A DNA stretch of 64,000 bases from VAZQ01 sp963756715 (GCA_963756715.1 CAVWOV010000017.1:62001-126000), one strand, 5' to 3'. Positions 48,083 to 57,332 are shown, counted from the stretch's first letter. Notes: a model not told the origin generated them from the sequence alone. A program made the numbers and translations.

Positions 48083-48424
48083 CCGGAATTAGGTCGGCGC
48101 CGACAGATTGGTGCCTGGGGCAACTTGGCGCATCGTCTGCACCCGGCCGGCCAGCCAGGGCGAAAAGCAGGCAAATGCATCGATAACAGGCGCGACTACT
48201 TCCGAGCGCCTGGGTACCCATGTCGTCACCCACCCCCAGACTGAGAAGAATCCGACCGGTTCCGGGTGCCGTCTGCCCCCAACTTGTGCTTGCACAAGGA
48301 TTAACCGTGCCTTGTAATGGCGCAGACCAAGTCCTCAAACGGTCAAGGCCAATAACGAGGGGCGGGAGTGACTTGGCAATAAAGCTTGCAACCGCCCGCG
48401 AGCGAAAAAAGCGGAACAGAGACA
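48083..48424 (+). promoter_or_regulatory. 342-base intergenic region upstream of hfq
   Basis: No convincing gene is seen. Two sites stand out. CTTGTGCTTGCACAAG (48283-48298) is a palindrome with a 2-base centre. TTGGCAATAAAGCTTGCA (48373-48390), 34 bases upstream of hfq, resembles a sigma-54 promoter (TGGCA...TTGCA), but the GG-to-GC distance is 13 rather than 12 bases. An inserted A in the AAA run could explain this, given the indel rate here. Confidence 0.4.
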
Positions 48425-48685
48425 ATGGCGGCTGAACGCACACAAAATCTACAAGACACCTTCCTCAACCATGTGCGCAAAAACAAAACTCCGCTCACGA
48501 TCTTTCTGGTGAATGGAGTAAAGCTACAAGGCGTGGTGACCTGGTTCGATAATTTCTGCGTGTTGTTGCGCCGGGATGGGCACTCGCAACTTGTCTACAA
48601 ACATGCCATCTCGACGATCATGCCCGGTCATCCGATCCAGTTGTTCGAAGGGGCCGAGGAGGGCGCGGCAGGGGACAAAGTATAG
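48425..48685 (+). CDS. hfq: RNA chaperone Hfq
   Basis: Hexameric Sm-like protein that pairs small RNAs with mRNAs. It has 86 residues: Sm1 motif around QDTFLNHVRKNKTPLTIFLV and NGVKLQGVVTWFDNFCVLLR, and Sm2 LVYKHAISTIMP. ATG 48425 gives the normal N-terminus. It is followed closely by hflX, the usual pairing. Confidence 0.97.
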   Translation: MAAERTQNLQDTFLNHVRKNKTPLTIFLVNGVKLQGVVTWFDNFCVLLRRDGHSQLVYKHAISTIMPGHPIQLFEGAEEGAAGDKV

Positions 48686-48694
48686 TTGGTATAG

Positions 48695-50080
48695 TTGGAA
48701 CCCCGCTGGCTCGACAATTCGTCCGACCGGCTGAACCCGCAGCAGGGCTCGGCCACCGGTCGCGCGCTCGTTATTGAGCCATACGTGCGCGCGCGGATGG
48801 CAAAGAGTGCCGCCGCGCGCGGCCACGACACGGTGCGCACGCCGGAGGCCAAGCTCGACGAGGCGGTCGGGCTTGCACGCGCGATCGACCTCAGCGTCGT
48901 CAGTTCCGGCATCGTAACCCTCTCGGAGGTCCGCCCGGCCACCTATGTCGGCAAGGGCAAGGTCGAAGAGATCGCCGGCCTCGTCAAAAGCGACGAGATC
49001 GGGATCGTCGTGATGGACTGCCCGCTGTCGCCGGTGCAGCAGCGCAACCTGGAAAAAGCCTGGGGCGCCAAGGTCGTCGACCGCACCGGGCTCATCCTGG
49101 AAATCTTCGGCCGGCGCGCCCGCACGCGCGAGGGCGCGCTGCAGGTCGAGCTCGCACATCTGACCTACCAGAAAAGCCGGCTGGTACGCTCCTGGACCCA
49201 TCTTGAACGCCAACGCGGCGGCTTCGGCTTCCTCGGCGGACCGGGCGAGAGCCAGTTGGAGACCGACCGGCGGCTGATCGAGGAACGGATCGCGCGTATC
49301 GAAACCGACCTCGAGAAGGTCAAGCGCACCCGCAAGCTCCATCGCGACAGCCGCAAGCGCGTGCCGTATCCGATCGTGGCGCTGGTCGGCTACACCAACG
49401 CCGGCAAGTCGACGCTGTTCAACCGCATGACGCAGGCGAGTGTGCTGTCGGCCGACATGCTGTTCGCCACGCTCGATCCGACCCTGCGCGCGGTCGATCT
49501 GCCGAAGGGGTTGCGCATCATCCTGTCCGATACTGTCGGCTTTATCTCTGACCTGCCGACCATGCTGGTGGCGGCATTCCGCGCGACGCTCGAAGAGGTG
49601 ATCGAAGCCGACGTGATCCTGCACGTGCGCGACGTGTCGCACGAGGATACCGAGGCGCAATCGCATGACGTCGAAGACGTGCTGCGCCAGCTCGGGATCG
49701 AACTCGGCGACGGCCGGCGCATCATCGAAGTCTGGAACAAGATCGATCGCCTCGACGCGCCCGGCCGCGAACGCCTGCGCAATCTTGCCGAACGGCAGCC
49801 GGCCGAGCAGCGCCCCGTACTGGTATCCGCGCTCAGCGGGGAGGGGCTGGAACACCTCTTCAAGGACATCGAAACACGGCTTGCAGCCGGCCGCGTGACG
49901 CTTGACCTCTTGCTCGACCCCGCGGACGGTGCCGGCGTGAGCTGGCTGCACCGGCATACCGAAGTGATCGCGAAAGAACTGCGCGACGATGGACGCCTCG
50001 CCGTGATGGTGAGGGCCGATCCAGCGAACGCAGACCGCGTCCGCGCCAAGTTCGGTCTAGCCACGACCCCGTTGCACTGA
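48695..50080 (+). CDS. hflX: Ribosome-associated GTPase HflX
   Basis: A 461-residue GTPase that splits stalled ribosomes. The HflX domain has YVGKGKVEEIAGLVKSDEIG and RTREGALQVELAHLTYQKSR, followed by the signature GGFGFLGGPGESQLETDRR. The G domain has G1 GYTNAGKSTLFN, G3 DTVGFI and G4 WNKID. A TTG start at 48695, 9 bases after the hfq stop, fits an operon. Confidence 0.94.
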   Translation: MEPRWLDNSSDRLNPQQGSATGRALVIEPYVRARMAKSAAARGHDTVRTPEAKLDEAVGLARAIDLSVVSSGIVTLSEVRPATYVGKGKVEEIAGLVKSDEIGIVVMDCPLSPVQQRNLEKAWGAKVVDRTGLILEIFGRRARTREGALQVELAHLTYQKSRLVRSWTHLERQRGGFGFLGGPGESQLETDRRLIEERIARIETDLEKVKRTRKLHRDSRKRVPYPIVALVGYTNAGKSTLFNRMTQASVLSADMLFATLDPTLRAVDLPKGLRIILSDTVGFISDLPTMLVAAFRATLEEVIEADVILHVRDVSHEDTEAQSHDVEDVLRQLGIELGDGRRIIEVWNKIDRLDAPGRERLRNLAERQPAEQRPVLVSALSGEGLEHLFKDIETRLAAGRVTLDLLLDPADGAGVSWLHRHTEVIAKELRDDGRLAVMVRADPANADRVRAKFGLATTPLH

Positions 50081-50093
50081 GCGCGAGAGCGCC

Positions 50094-51093
50094 ATGTTCG
50101 GAAATTCCACATTCGTTTTGGCGATCGGTGCTTGGCTCGGCATCTGTTTCATGCCGGCGGCGTCTGGAGAGCCGCTGACGCTGCGCTACGGGCAGGCCTA
50201 TTCGGCAAGCCGCAGTATCTTTGCACTGCCGGTTGCGATCGCCGACCGCGAAGGCTTCTTTCGTCGCGAAGGCCTCAACGTCAAGATTCTCATTCCGATT
50301 CCGGGCGGCGCCGACCGGCAGATCGACGCGCTGCATAACGACAGCGTCGATCTCACCCACGTCGCCACGCCGTTCCTGGTTCGCGCGGCACTCAAGGGCT
50401 CGGACGCAGTCGCGTTGGCCGCCGAATTCAACAACCCGATCTACAGTCTGATCGCCAAGCCCGAGATCAAGTCGTATGCGGATTTGCGCGGACGGCTACT
50501 CGGCCTGGCGGATGAAACCGGCACCATCACGCTCTCCATCCGCAAGCTGCTGACCATGCACGGACTGCATCGCGGCGAATTCGCCGCGCGCGTGATCGAA
50601 GGCACGTCGGGCCGATGGGCATGCCTGCGCCGCGGCGATTGTGACGCGGTGGTGCTCGGGCAGCCGCAGGACCTGCAGGCGATGGAGCAGGGCTACCGGC
50701 TGCTGGGGCGCTCGACCGAGGCGGTGCCGGAACTGCTCTACACCGTGACGGCGGTGCGGCGGTCCTTCGCCGAGGCGAACAAGGATGCCATGGTGCGCTA
50801 CGTGCGCGCGCTCGCCGGCGCGTTCAAATTTCATCCGTGATCCGGAAAACCGCGACAGCGTTGTCAGGACCATCGTCGCGACCGCGGGCGCCTCCGAAGA
50901 CATTGCGCGCCAGACCATGGCGCTGTTTTTCGAGCCCGAGCGCGGCGTCTTGCCGAAACATGGCGAAATCAATCTCAACGGATTCGCGCAGGTGATCGCC
51001 ATGATGGGGGAGGCCGGCGTGCTCAAGCAGCCGTTGCCGTCGCCCGAACGGTTCGTCGATCTGCAGTATCTGCGAGCCGCCGGATTACAGTGA
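50094..51093 (+). CDS. NMT1/THI5-like ABC transporter substrate-binding protein (one frameshift)
   Basis: Periplasmic binding protein with a signal peptide (TFVLAIGAWLGICFMPAASG), then LTLRYGQAYSASRSIFALPV, IADREGFFRREGLNVKILIP and DLTHVATPFLVRAALKGSDA, typical of the taurine/nitrate/thiamine-precursor (NMT1) fold. An extra T in a TTT run near 50830 truncates the frame at residue 248; removing it continues AFKFIRDPENRDSVVRTIVA to the stop at 51093 (about 332 residues). No permease or ATPase genes are adjacent, and the ligand is unknown. Confidence 0.82.
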
Positions 51094-51107
51094 TTTGGGG
51101 CACGGCG

Positions 51108-52028
51108 TTACTCCGTTCGTTCCCGCGAAGGCGGGAACCCAGGGCGACTGCTGACATTTTCTGGGTCCCCGCTTTCGCGGGGACGAACGGAGAGCTCGTT
51201 ACGACCTTCAGCCTCGCGTGCCTTTGCTTCGTCCCAGAGCGCGTCCATCTCGGCGAGCGTCGAATCCTGCGGGGTCTTGCCGCGCTGCGCCAGTGCCTGC
51301 TCGATCGCAGCAAAACGGCGCTCGAATTTCCGGTTGGTCGTGCGCAGCACGGCCTCCGGGTCGGCATCGAGATGCCGCGCCAGATTGACCACGGCAAACA
51401 GCAGGTCGCCGGTTTCGGCAGCGGCCTCCGCGCGGTTGCCGGCCGTGAGCTCGGCTTCGATCTCGTCGGCTTCCTCGCGTATCTTGGCGAGCACGGCGAG
51501 GGGATCGTTCCAGTCGAACCCGACCCGTCCGGCTTTCGCCTGAAGCTTCAGCGCCCGGGAGAGAGCAGGGAGCGTCACCGGGACGCCGGCCAGCGCGCCG
51601 TCTGGTGCTGCGCCGCTACCGTTGGTGCGGCTCTTCGTGGCCTTTAGCGCCTTCTCCTCGGTCTTGATGCGTTCCCACAGGCCCTTGACGGCATCGGGGC
51701 TCAAGTCGCGCGCATCGCCAAAAACATGCGGGTGCCGCCGGATCAGCTTTTCGGTCAGCGTCTCGACTACGTCGCCGAAATCGAAGGCGCCTTGCTCCTG
51801 CGCCATGCGGGCATGAAACACGACTTGCAGCAGCAGGTCGCCAAGTTCTTCGCGGAGGTCTTGGAGATCGTCGCGGGCAATGGCGTCGGCGACCTCGTAG
51901 GCTTCCTCCAGCGTGTAGGGCGCGATGGTCGCGAAATTCTGCTCCAGGTCCCACGGACAGCCGGTACCGGGCGTGCGCAGCGCGGCCATGATCTCGATCA
52001 GCCGGGCGATATCGCGGGAAGGGGTCAT
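51108..52028 (-). CDS. mazG: Nucleoside triphosphate pyrophosphohydrolase MazG with repeat-derived tail
   Basis: Hydrolyses (d)NTPs to monophosphates. Two MazG domains: TGCPWDLEQNFATIAPYTLE with EEAYEVADAI and LREELGDLLLQVVFHARMAQ in the first, and GFDWNDPLAVLAKIREEADE with AAAETGDLLFAVVNLARHLD in the second. The natural end appears to be near EAKAREAEG; the last 27 or so codons (RPRESGDP, SSRPGFPPSRERTE) are translated from a palindromic repeat at 51113-51190. ATG 52028 (MTPSRDIARLIE) is chosen over 52088. Confidence 0.93.
   Translation of the reverse strand: MTPSRDIARLIEIMAALRTPGTGCPWDLEQNFATIAPYTLEEAYEVADAIARDDLQDLREELGDLLLQVVFHARMAQEQGAFDFGDVVETLTEKLIRRHPHVFGDARDLSPDAVKGLWERIKTEEKALKATKSRTNGSGAAPDGALAGVPVTLPALSRALKLQAKAGRVGFDWNDPLAVLAKIREEADEIEAELTAGNRAEAAAETGDLLFAVVNLARHLDADPEAVLRTTNRKFERRFAAIEQALAQRGKTPQDSTLAEMDALWDEAKAREAEGRNELSVRPRESGDPENVSSRPGFPPSRERTE
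51113..51190. repeat. Palindromic repeat, CCCGCGAAGGCGGG type, overlapping the mazG 3' end
   Basis: Outer arms CCGTTCGT and ACGAACGG, inner arms TCCCGCGAAGGCGGGAACCCAG's first 20 bases against CTGGGTCCCCGCTTTCGCGG, make a 78-base imperfect palindrome. It lies between the convergent binding-protein and mazG genes and supplies the mazG stop-proximal codons. Confidence 0.85.
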
Positions 52029-52160
52029 GGCATCGGCTCCTCGTCTCGTGGGCGCAGCGTCCCCGGCCTCGTAACCGCAAGTTACCACGCCCGGCCCGAC
52101 ACCTCGCAGTCGCTCAATCTCGTAGCTGGGGACAAAGCCGCAAACCGGCGCTCAAACGTC

Positions 52161-52185
52161 AATGGCCGGGACGTGCCCGGCCATT
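52161..52185. repeat. Short palindrome, ATGGCCGGG type, copy 1
   Basis: AATGGCCGGG-ACGTG-CCCGGCCATT is a perfect 10-bp stem between mazG and dps, 26 bases past the dps stop. It could end the dps transcript. A second copy lies at 56809-56831. Confidence 0.75.
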
Positions 52186-52211
52186 CCGCAACTTGATCTT
52201 GAACTCTCCGG

Positions 52212-52748
52212 TCAATGCCCGGACTGTTCGCCGCGGCTCGCCTCGAACAGGAACCAGCAGCGCTTTTCCGCCTCGTCGATGAAATTCTCCAGCAGGCTCG
52301 CGGTCGCGACATCCTCGTGGTCGTCGGCGATCTTGTGCGCCTTCCGCATGTTCTCGATCTGCGCCTTGTTGTCGTTCATCAGTTCGCGCAGCATGTCGAC
52401 CGCGGGGACATAATCCTCGTCGTTATCCTCGATGGTCTGGAGCTTGGCGATATGGCCGATCGACCGAATGGTTGTGCCGCCGATCTTGCGAACCCGTTCG
52501 GCCAGAATATCGACGCTGTCCTCAAGCTGGCCGGCCTGCTCATCAAACAGCAGGTGGTAATCCCGAAAATGCGGACCGCTGGCGTGCCAATGGAAGTTCT
52601 TGGTCTTGAAATAGAGCGCGACGGTATCCGCCAGCAACCCGTTGAGCGCAGCCGACAGTGCGCCGACGGCGTCGGCCGATAAATCGGTGGGCGTGTCCAG
52701 GCGCGGAGCCGTCTCGCGCGGATTGAGCTTTCTGACTTTGTTGGTCAC
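52212..52748 (-). CDS. dps: Dps-family ferritin-like DNA-protection protein
   Basis: A 178-residue dodecameric iron-storage/DNA-protection protein: ALNGLLADTVALYFKTKNFH, WHASGPHFRDYHLLFDEQAG with the His/Asp/Glu ferroxidase ligands (W-H, D, DEQ), and IAKLQTIEDNDEDYVPAVDM. The N-terminal 20 residues are basic, fitting DNA contact. Its upstream region (52749-52920) is AT-rich. Confidence 0.92.
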   Translation of the reverse strand: MTNKVRKLNPRETAPRLDTPTDLSADAVGALSAALNGLLADTVALYFKTKNFHWHASGPHFRDYHLLFDEQAGQLEDSVDILAERVRKIGGTTIRSIGHIAKLQTIEDNDEDYVPAVDMLRELMNDNKAQIENMRKAHKIADDHEDVATASLLENFIDEAEKRCWFLFEASRGEQSGH

Positions 52749-53205
52749 GGAACTACCTCATCATGCGACGTTGGGAGGGAATGGCGTTAGCAGGGCTCAG
52801 GTCGAAGCGCCTTGCTGTTCGTCAACGCGCCGCCAGGTTCCAAGTTCCGCACGGCTCAGACCCAGAGAGACGATTCGCATAAGAGATATTATGGAATATT
52901 ATACGTATCCGTTCCGGGCGATATTCGAGGCAAATAGTGCAAGCCGATACGGTGGCAAAACCACGAACGGGCGGCTTTGGAGGCTCGTACGGCATCACCG
53001 ACTGCGAAGGCTCGCGCGGCATTGCCGGACTTGCTCGGGTAAGCGCGCCGCTACTGCAAATTGGCGGCGTCTGGGTGAGGCGGGCTGGCGGAAGGCGGAA
53101 GCCGTCCTCCGAAAGGCCCGCTTCAACTAAGAGTTGTCGCGTGTTTGCGCAAATGCAAAATACAAGGTATTACAATTAGTTATTGCGGTCCGTTAGCAGA
53201 GAAAA
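52749..53205. other. 457-base gap between dps and the MBL gene, no convincing gene
   Basis: A few short open frames occur on both strands, but none has a ribosome site or a recognisable sequence. The stretch 52880-52910 is AT-rich and holds a direct repeat ATATTAT-GGA-ATATTAT (52886-52902), which may belong to the dps promoter, 138 bases upstream of its start. The part 53130-53205 is also AT-rich. No tRNA fold was recognised. Confidence 0.5.
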
Positions 53206-54019
53206 TCAAATCCTATCGCTGTCCGGCATGATCACGCTTAAGCCGTCGAACGCCGGCTCGACGTGCGGCGGCAGTTGCGCCCTTCAGCACCTCGTAGTCG
53301 AGGTCGCTGTGCAGGTTGGTCAATATCCCCCGGCGCGGCTTGATGCGGTCGATCCAGGCGAGCGCCTCGTCGACGCTGAGATGGCTCGGATGCGGCCGGT
53401 AGCGCAGCGCGTCGAGGATCCAGACGTCGGTGCCGGCGAGCGCGGCGACGCTGTCGTCAGGGAGCCCGCTGAGGTCGCAGGAATAACTCAGCCCGCCAAA
53501 GCGGAAGCCGAGCGAGGCGATGTCGCCGTGCTCCTGGAGGATGGGCAGGACGGTGATGCTGCCGCCCTTCCCTTCGATCGTGACCGGACGGCTGGGCACC
53601 AGGCGGTGTTCGTTGACGATCGGAGGGTACTCGCTGCCCGGCGGCGTCACGAAGCAATAGCCGAAGCGGGCGTGCATGGTCTGGGAGGTGCGTTCGTCGA
53701 GATAGACGTCGATCTTGTTGCGCTGGCGCATGAACAGCGCGCGCAGATCGTCGATGCCGTGGGTGTGGTCGGCATGTTCGTGGGTGTAGAACACGGCGTT
53801 GAGCCAATCGACCTCGGCCGCAAGTAACTGCTCGCGCAGGTCGGGCGAGGTGTCCACCAGGACCCGGGTGACACCGGTATCCGCCCGTCGCTCGACCAGC
53901 AGCGACGTCCGGCGGCGGCGGTTCTTGGGATTGGCCGGATCGCAGACGCCCCAGCCCAGCGCCGGTCTCGGTACCCCGCCTGAGGAGCCGCAGCCGAGGA
54001 TCGTGACCTTCAGCGTCAT
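53206..54019 (-). CDS. MBL-fold metallo-hydrolase, PhnP/lipoate-locus type (one frameshift)
   Basis: Metallo-beta-lactamase-fold phosphodiesterase-like protein. MTLKVTILGCGSSGGVPRPA, the metal motif FYTHEHADHTHGIDDLRALF, and LSYSCDLSGLPDDSV follow the PhnP-like branch. An extra base near 53281 scrambles the last residues; removing it gives EVLKAQLPPHVEPAFDGLSV and a stop at 53206-53208 (about 270 residues). It lies 11 bases after tatD, the usual alphaproteobacterial tatD-MBL pair. Confidence 0.87.
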
Positions 54020-54030
54020 GGCGCCCGCAG

Positions 54031-54855
54031 TCAGACGTGCGCCGATTGCGTAAACTCGCCGGCCGCGGCCGCCGACGGCCTCGGTACCTTGGCGAACAGC
54101 CGGAAGAAATTGTCGGAGGTCATCCGGGCGATCTCGTCGAACGACACGCCGCGAGTTTCGGCCAGCACCTTGGCGGTCTCGACCACATAGGCCGGCTCGT
54201 TGCGCTTGCCGCGAAATTTTCCCGGCGCAAGGTAAGGCGCGTCGGTTTCGACCATGATGCGGTCGGCCGGCAGGCTCCTGGCGATGGCGCGCAGGTCTTC
54301 GGATTTCTTGAAGGTGAGAATTCCGGTGAACGAGATTGACAGGCCAAGCGCGATGGCGCGGCGCGGCGAGGTCCGGACCGCCGGTGTAGCAATGCAGCAC
54401 CGCCGGGAAGGCGCCCTTCCCGGTTTCCTCCTCCAGGATCGCCGCCATGTCGTCGTCGGCCTCGCGCGAATGGATGACCAGCGGCAGACCGGTTTCGCGC
54501 GCCGCGGCGATGTGCCGGCGGAAGCTCGTCTCCTGCACGTCGCGCGGGCTCGTGTCGTAGAAGTAGTCGAGTCCGGCCTCGCCGATCGCCACCACCTTGG
54601 GGTGGCGCGTGCCGGCGATCAGGTCGCGCGGTGGTGATGTCCGTCTCCTCGCGCGACGCTGAGCGGATGGGTGCCGACCGAGCAGTAGACGTCCGGAAAG
54701 CGCTCGGCGATCGCCAATAGGTCGGCGTGTCGCTTCACCCGGGTCGAAATGGTGACGATGCGGCCGACGCCGGCTGCCCGCGCTCGTCCGACCACGCCAT
54801 CGAGATCGTCGGCGAAGTCGGGAAAATCGAGGTGGCAGTGACTGTCGACCAGCAT
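54031..54855 (-). CDS. tatD: TatD family metal-dependent hydrolase (three frameshifts)
   Basis: Putative DNase of the amidohydrolase superfamily. The start MLVDSHCHLDFPDFADDLDG has the HxH ligands; VYCSVGTHPLSV, VVAIGEAGLDYFYDTSP, LPLVIHSREADDDMAAILEE and MVETDAPYLAPGKFRGKRNE complete the signatures. Frames change near 54651, 54628 and 54367; removing one base at each rebuilds about 274 residues with conserved joins such as EETDITTA and RRAIALGLSISFTG. It sits in the metG-tatD-MBL order. Confidence 0.88.
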
Positions 54856-54860
54856 CTTGC

Positions 54861-56759
54861 TTACTTGGGGATGGACGCCTCGGGTTCAACATAGCGCGGG
54901 AACACCGGCACGGGCGTCGGCAGCGGCCGTCCGGGGGTGATCCGCCGGCTGTTGCCGAGCGTCTCGAACCCACGCTCGGTCTCCGGCACCCCGATCTGAT
55001 CGAGCAGCTTGCCGGCGGACTCCGGCATGAACGGCTGCGCCAGAATGGCGACCTGACGGACGACTTCCGCGGTGACGTACAGCACGGTGCCCTGCCGCAC
55101 CGGATCGGTCTTGGCCAGCGCCCACGGCGCCTGCTCGGTGAAGTACTGATTGGCGTGCGCCACGACGGTCCAGACGTAGGTCAGCACATGATGCAGCTGC
55201 TGCGTCTTCATCGAGTGTCGCGCCCTGCCGATCATGCTGTCGGCAGCGCTGAGCATCGCCTCGTCTTCCGGGCTGAAAAATCCGGGTGCCGGCAGCGCGC
55301 TGTTGAACCGCCGCGCCACCATGGTGAGCGAGCGCTGCGCCAGGTTGCCGAGGTCGTTGGCGAGATCGGCATTGATGCGGTTGACGATCGCCTCGTGGCT
55401 GTAGGTGCCGTCCTGCCCGAACGGCACCTCGCGCAGGAAGAAATAGCGCACCTGATCGACGCCGTAGGCATCGCACAGCGCGAACGGGTCGATCACGTTG
55501 CCGACCGACTTCGACATCTTCTCCCCGCGGTTGAACAGGAAGCCGTGCGAGAAGATGCGCCGCGGCACCTCGACGCCCGCCGACATCAGGAAGGCCGGCC
55601 AGTAGACCGCATGGAAGCGCACGATGTCCTTGCCGATGACGTGCAGATCGGCCGGCCAATAGCGCTTGAATTTTGCGTCCTCGGTGTCTGGATAGCCGAC
55701 CGCGGTGATGTAGTTGGTAAGCGCATCAACCCACACATACATCACATGCTTTGGATCGTTGCGTACCTTGACGCCCCAGTCGAACGTGGTGCGGGAGATC
55801 GAGAGATCCCGCAAACCGCTCTTCACGAAGCTCCGCACCTCGTTAAGCCGCTCCTTCGGCAGCACGTAATCCGGCCGCTCGTAGAGCTTCAGCAGCTTGT
55901 CCTGATAGGCCGAGAGCCTGAAGAAATAGCTCTCCTCCTCGACCCAATCGACCGGCGTGCCCTGTGGGCCGACGCGGACGCCCTGCTCGTTCAGCCTGGT
56001 CTCTTCCTCGTCGTAATAGGCCTCGTCGCGGACCGAGTACCAGCCGGAATACTTGTCGAGATAGATGTCGCCGTTCTCGGCCATCTTATCCCAGATGCCG
56101 ATTGACGCCCGATGGTGACGATCCTCGGTGGTGCGGATGAACTCGTCGTTCGACAGGTTGAGGCGCTTCACCATCGCCTGGAAGCGCGGCACGTTGCGCT
56201 CGACCAGTTCGCGTGGCGTCAGATTCTCCTTGCCGGCGGTCTGATGCATCTTGATGCCGTGCTCGTCGGTGCCGGTCAGGAAGAAGACATCGTAGCCGTC
56301 GAGCCGCATGAACCGGGCGATCGCGTCGGTGGCGATCGCCTCGTAGGCGTGGCCGATATGCGGCACGCCGTTGGGATAGGAGATCGCCGTCGTGACGTAG
56401 TAGCGAGGTTTGCCGGAGCCTTCCGCGGCCGGCGTTGCCGCCGGCCGGTCGACCGGGCGAACCGGCCTTGGGGTGGCGGATGTCGGCTTGGGGGTTTTGC
56501 GGACCGGCGGCGTTTCGAGCGCAGCCGATTTTACTGCGGCCGGCTTCTTCGGCTTCGTGACCAGCGCCTCGATAATGGCGGGCTTGGTGGCGGCGGACCC
56601 GGGTGCCGCCGGGGCGGAACGATTGCTCTTCTTTGCAGCGACCTTCTTTGCGCCTGTCGGCGTTTTCCGAGCCGGTGTCGGTGTAGGCTGCTTGCTCGCC
56701 GATGCGCTTTTCGTGCGCTTTTTGGCCTCTGTGGTCTTCGATTTTCGCTTCTTCGCCAT
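54861..56759 (-). CDS. metG: Methionyl-tRNA synthetase with a basic N-terminal extension
   Basis: Charges tRNA-Met. The catalytic domain begins near residue 117 (RYYVTTAISYPNGVPHIGHA, the HIGH motif) and contains FLTGTDEHGIKMHQTA, a cysteine-free connective region (SGWYSVRDEAYYDEEET), the KMSKS loop in FLFNRGEKMSKSVGNVID, and the anticodon-binding domain. The first 116 residues are Lys/Ala/Pro/Thr-rich and low complexity (MAKKRKSKTTEAKKRTKSAS and on), which is not part of the usual MetRS. Total 632 residues, frame intact. Confidence 0.93.
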   Translation of the reverse strand: MAKKRKSKTTEAKKRTKSASASKQPTPTPARKTPTGAKKVAAKKSNRSAPAAPGSAATKPAIIEALVTKPKKPAAVKSAALETPPVRKTPKPTSATPRPVRPVDRPAATPAAEGSGKPRYYVTTAISYPNGVPHIGHAYEAIATDAIARFMRLDGYDVFFLTGTDEHGIKMHQTAGKENLTPRELVERNVPRFQAMVKRLNLSNDEFIRTTEDRHHRASIGIWDKMAENGDIYLDKYSGWYSVRDEAYYDEEETRLNEQGVRVGPQGTPVDWVEEESYFFRLSAYQDKLLKLYERPDYVLPKERLNEVRSFVKSGLRDLSISRTTFDWGVKVRNDPKHVMYVWVDALTNYITAVGYPDTEDAKFKRYWPADLHVIGKDIVRFHAVYWPAFLMSAGVEVPRRIFSHGFLFNRGEKMSKSVGNVIDPFALCDAYGVDQVRYFFLREVPFGQDGTYSHEAIVNRINADLANDLGNLAQRSLTMVARRFNSALPAPGFFSPEDEAMLSAADSMIGRARHSMKTQQLHHVLTYVWTVVAHANQYFTEQAPWALAKTDPVRQGTVLYVTAEVVRQVAILAQPFMPESAGKLLDQIGVPETERGFETLGNSRRITPGRPLPTPVPVFPRYVEPEASIPK

Positions 56760-56808
56760 AACAGGCCCGTTTTAGTCGGATTCGAGAAGCGCCTGGTCAA
56801 AGACATGG

Positions 56809-56831
56809 ATGGCCGGGACGAGCCCGGCCAT
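56809..56831. repeat. Short palindrome, ATGGCCGGG type, copy 2
   Basis: ATGGCCGGG-ACGAG-CCCGGCCAT is a perfect 9-bp stem in the gap between vapC and metG. On the plus strand it would encode MAGTSPAM, a peptide often seen in spurious ORFs of such genomes. Confidence 0.75.
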
Positions 56832-56891
56832 GACGCTTCGGCAGCTACGTATCAATCGCGCGTCGGCTCGGCAAGCTGAAGTCCGAGGCAG

Positions 56892-57332
56892 TTATCGCAT
56901 GTGTGTCAGCGGATTGACCACCGTTAGAGCGGCGAATCGGCCGAAGTCGCGATCCAGGGACCAGAGCTGCCGCACGCCATGCTGTTGGCAGAGGGCGGCA
57001 ATGCGGGCGTCGTGAAGCCGTGGCCCGGTCGCTTGGCTCGCGCCAATAACCGCCTTCAGGTCAGGCCAGTGCTGCTCTGTTTCCGAGAGTAAAACCAAGG
57101 TCGGGGATTCCAGCCAAGCCTCCACCTGCTCAATCGCCAAAGCGAGTGGTGTCGGTGGATCGTAGATGTGCGGATGGGTCACAATGGCGAGAAATTCGTG
57201 CAGGCACGGCCAGGGGATCGACCACGGCGTGCGGCTCTCGGCCAGTCCGGTCAGACACTTGGCCGCCGCCTCATGAAACGTGGCATCTTCGCGATGCGCA
57301 TAGACCAGAATATTGGTGTCGACCGCGATCAC
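56892..57332 (-). CDS. vapC: VapC-type PIN domain ribonuclease toxin
   Basis: A 146-residue PIN protein with acidic metal-binding residues in IAVDTNILVYAHREDATFHE, in the central WPCLHEFLAIVTHPHIY (Glu), in RLHDARIAALCQQHGV (Asp) and in LWSLDRDFGRF (Asp). Its start overlaps the stop of the antitoxin gene by 4 bases. The pair lies between metG and holB, which are normally close neighbours. Confidence 0.88.
   Translation of the reverse strand: MIAVDTNILVYAHREDATFHEAAAKCLTGLAESRTPWSIPWPCLHEFLAIVTHPHIYDPPTPLALAIEQVEAWLESPTLVLLSETEQHWPDLKAVIGASQATGPRLHDARIAALCQQHGVRQLWSLDRDFGRFAALTVVNPLTHMR

Noticed and set aside
52749..53205. Short open frames between dps and the MBL gene
   Set aside because: No ribosome site, no homology pattern, and the overlapping frames are of similar length on both strands.
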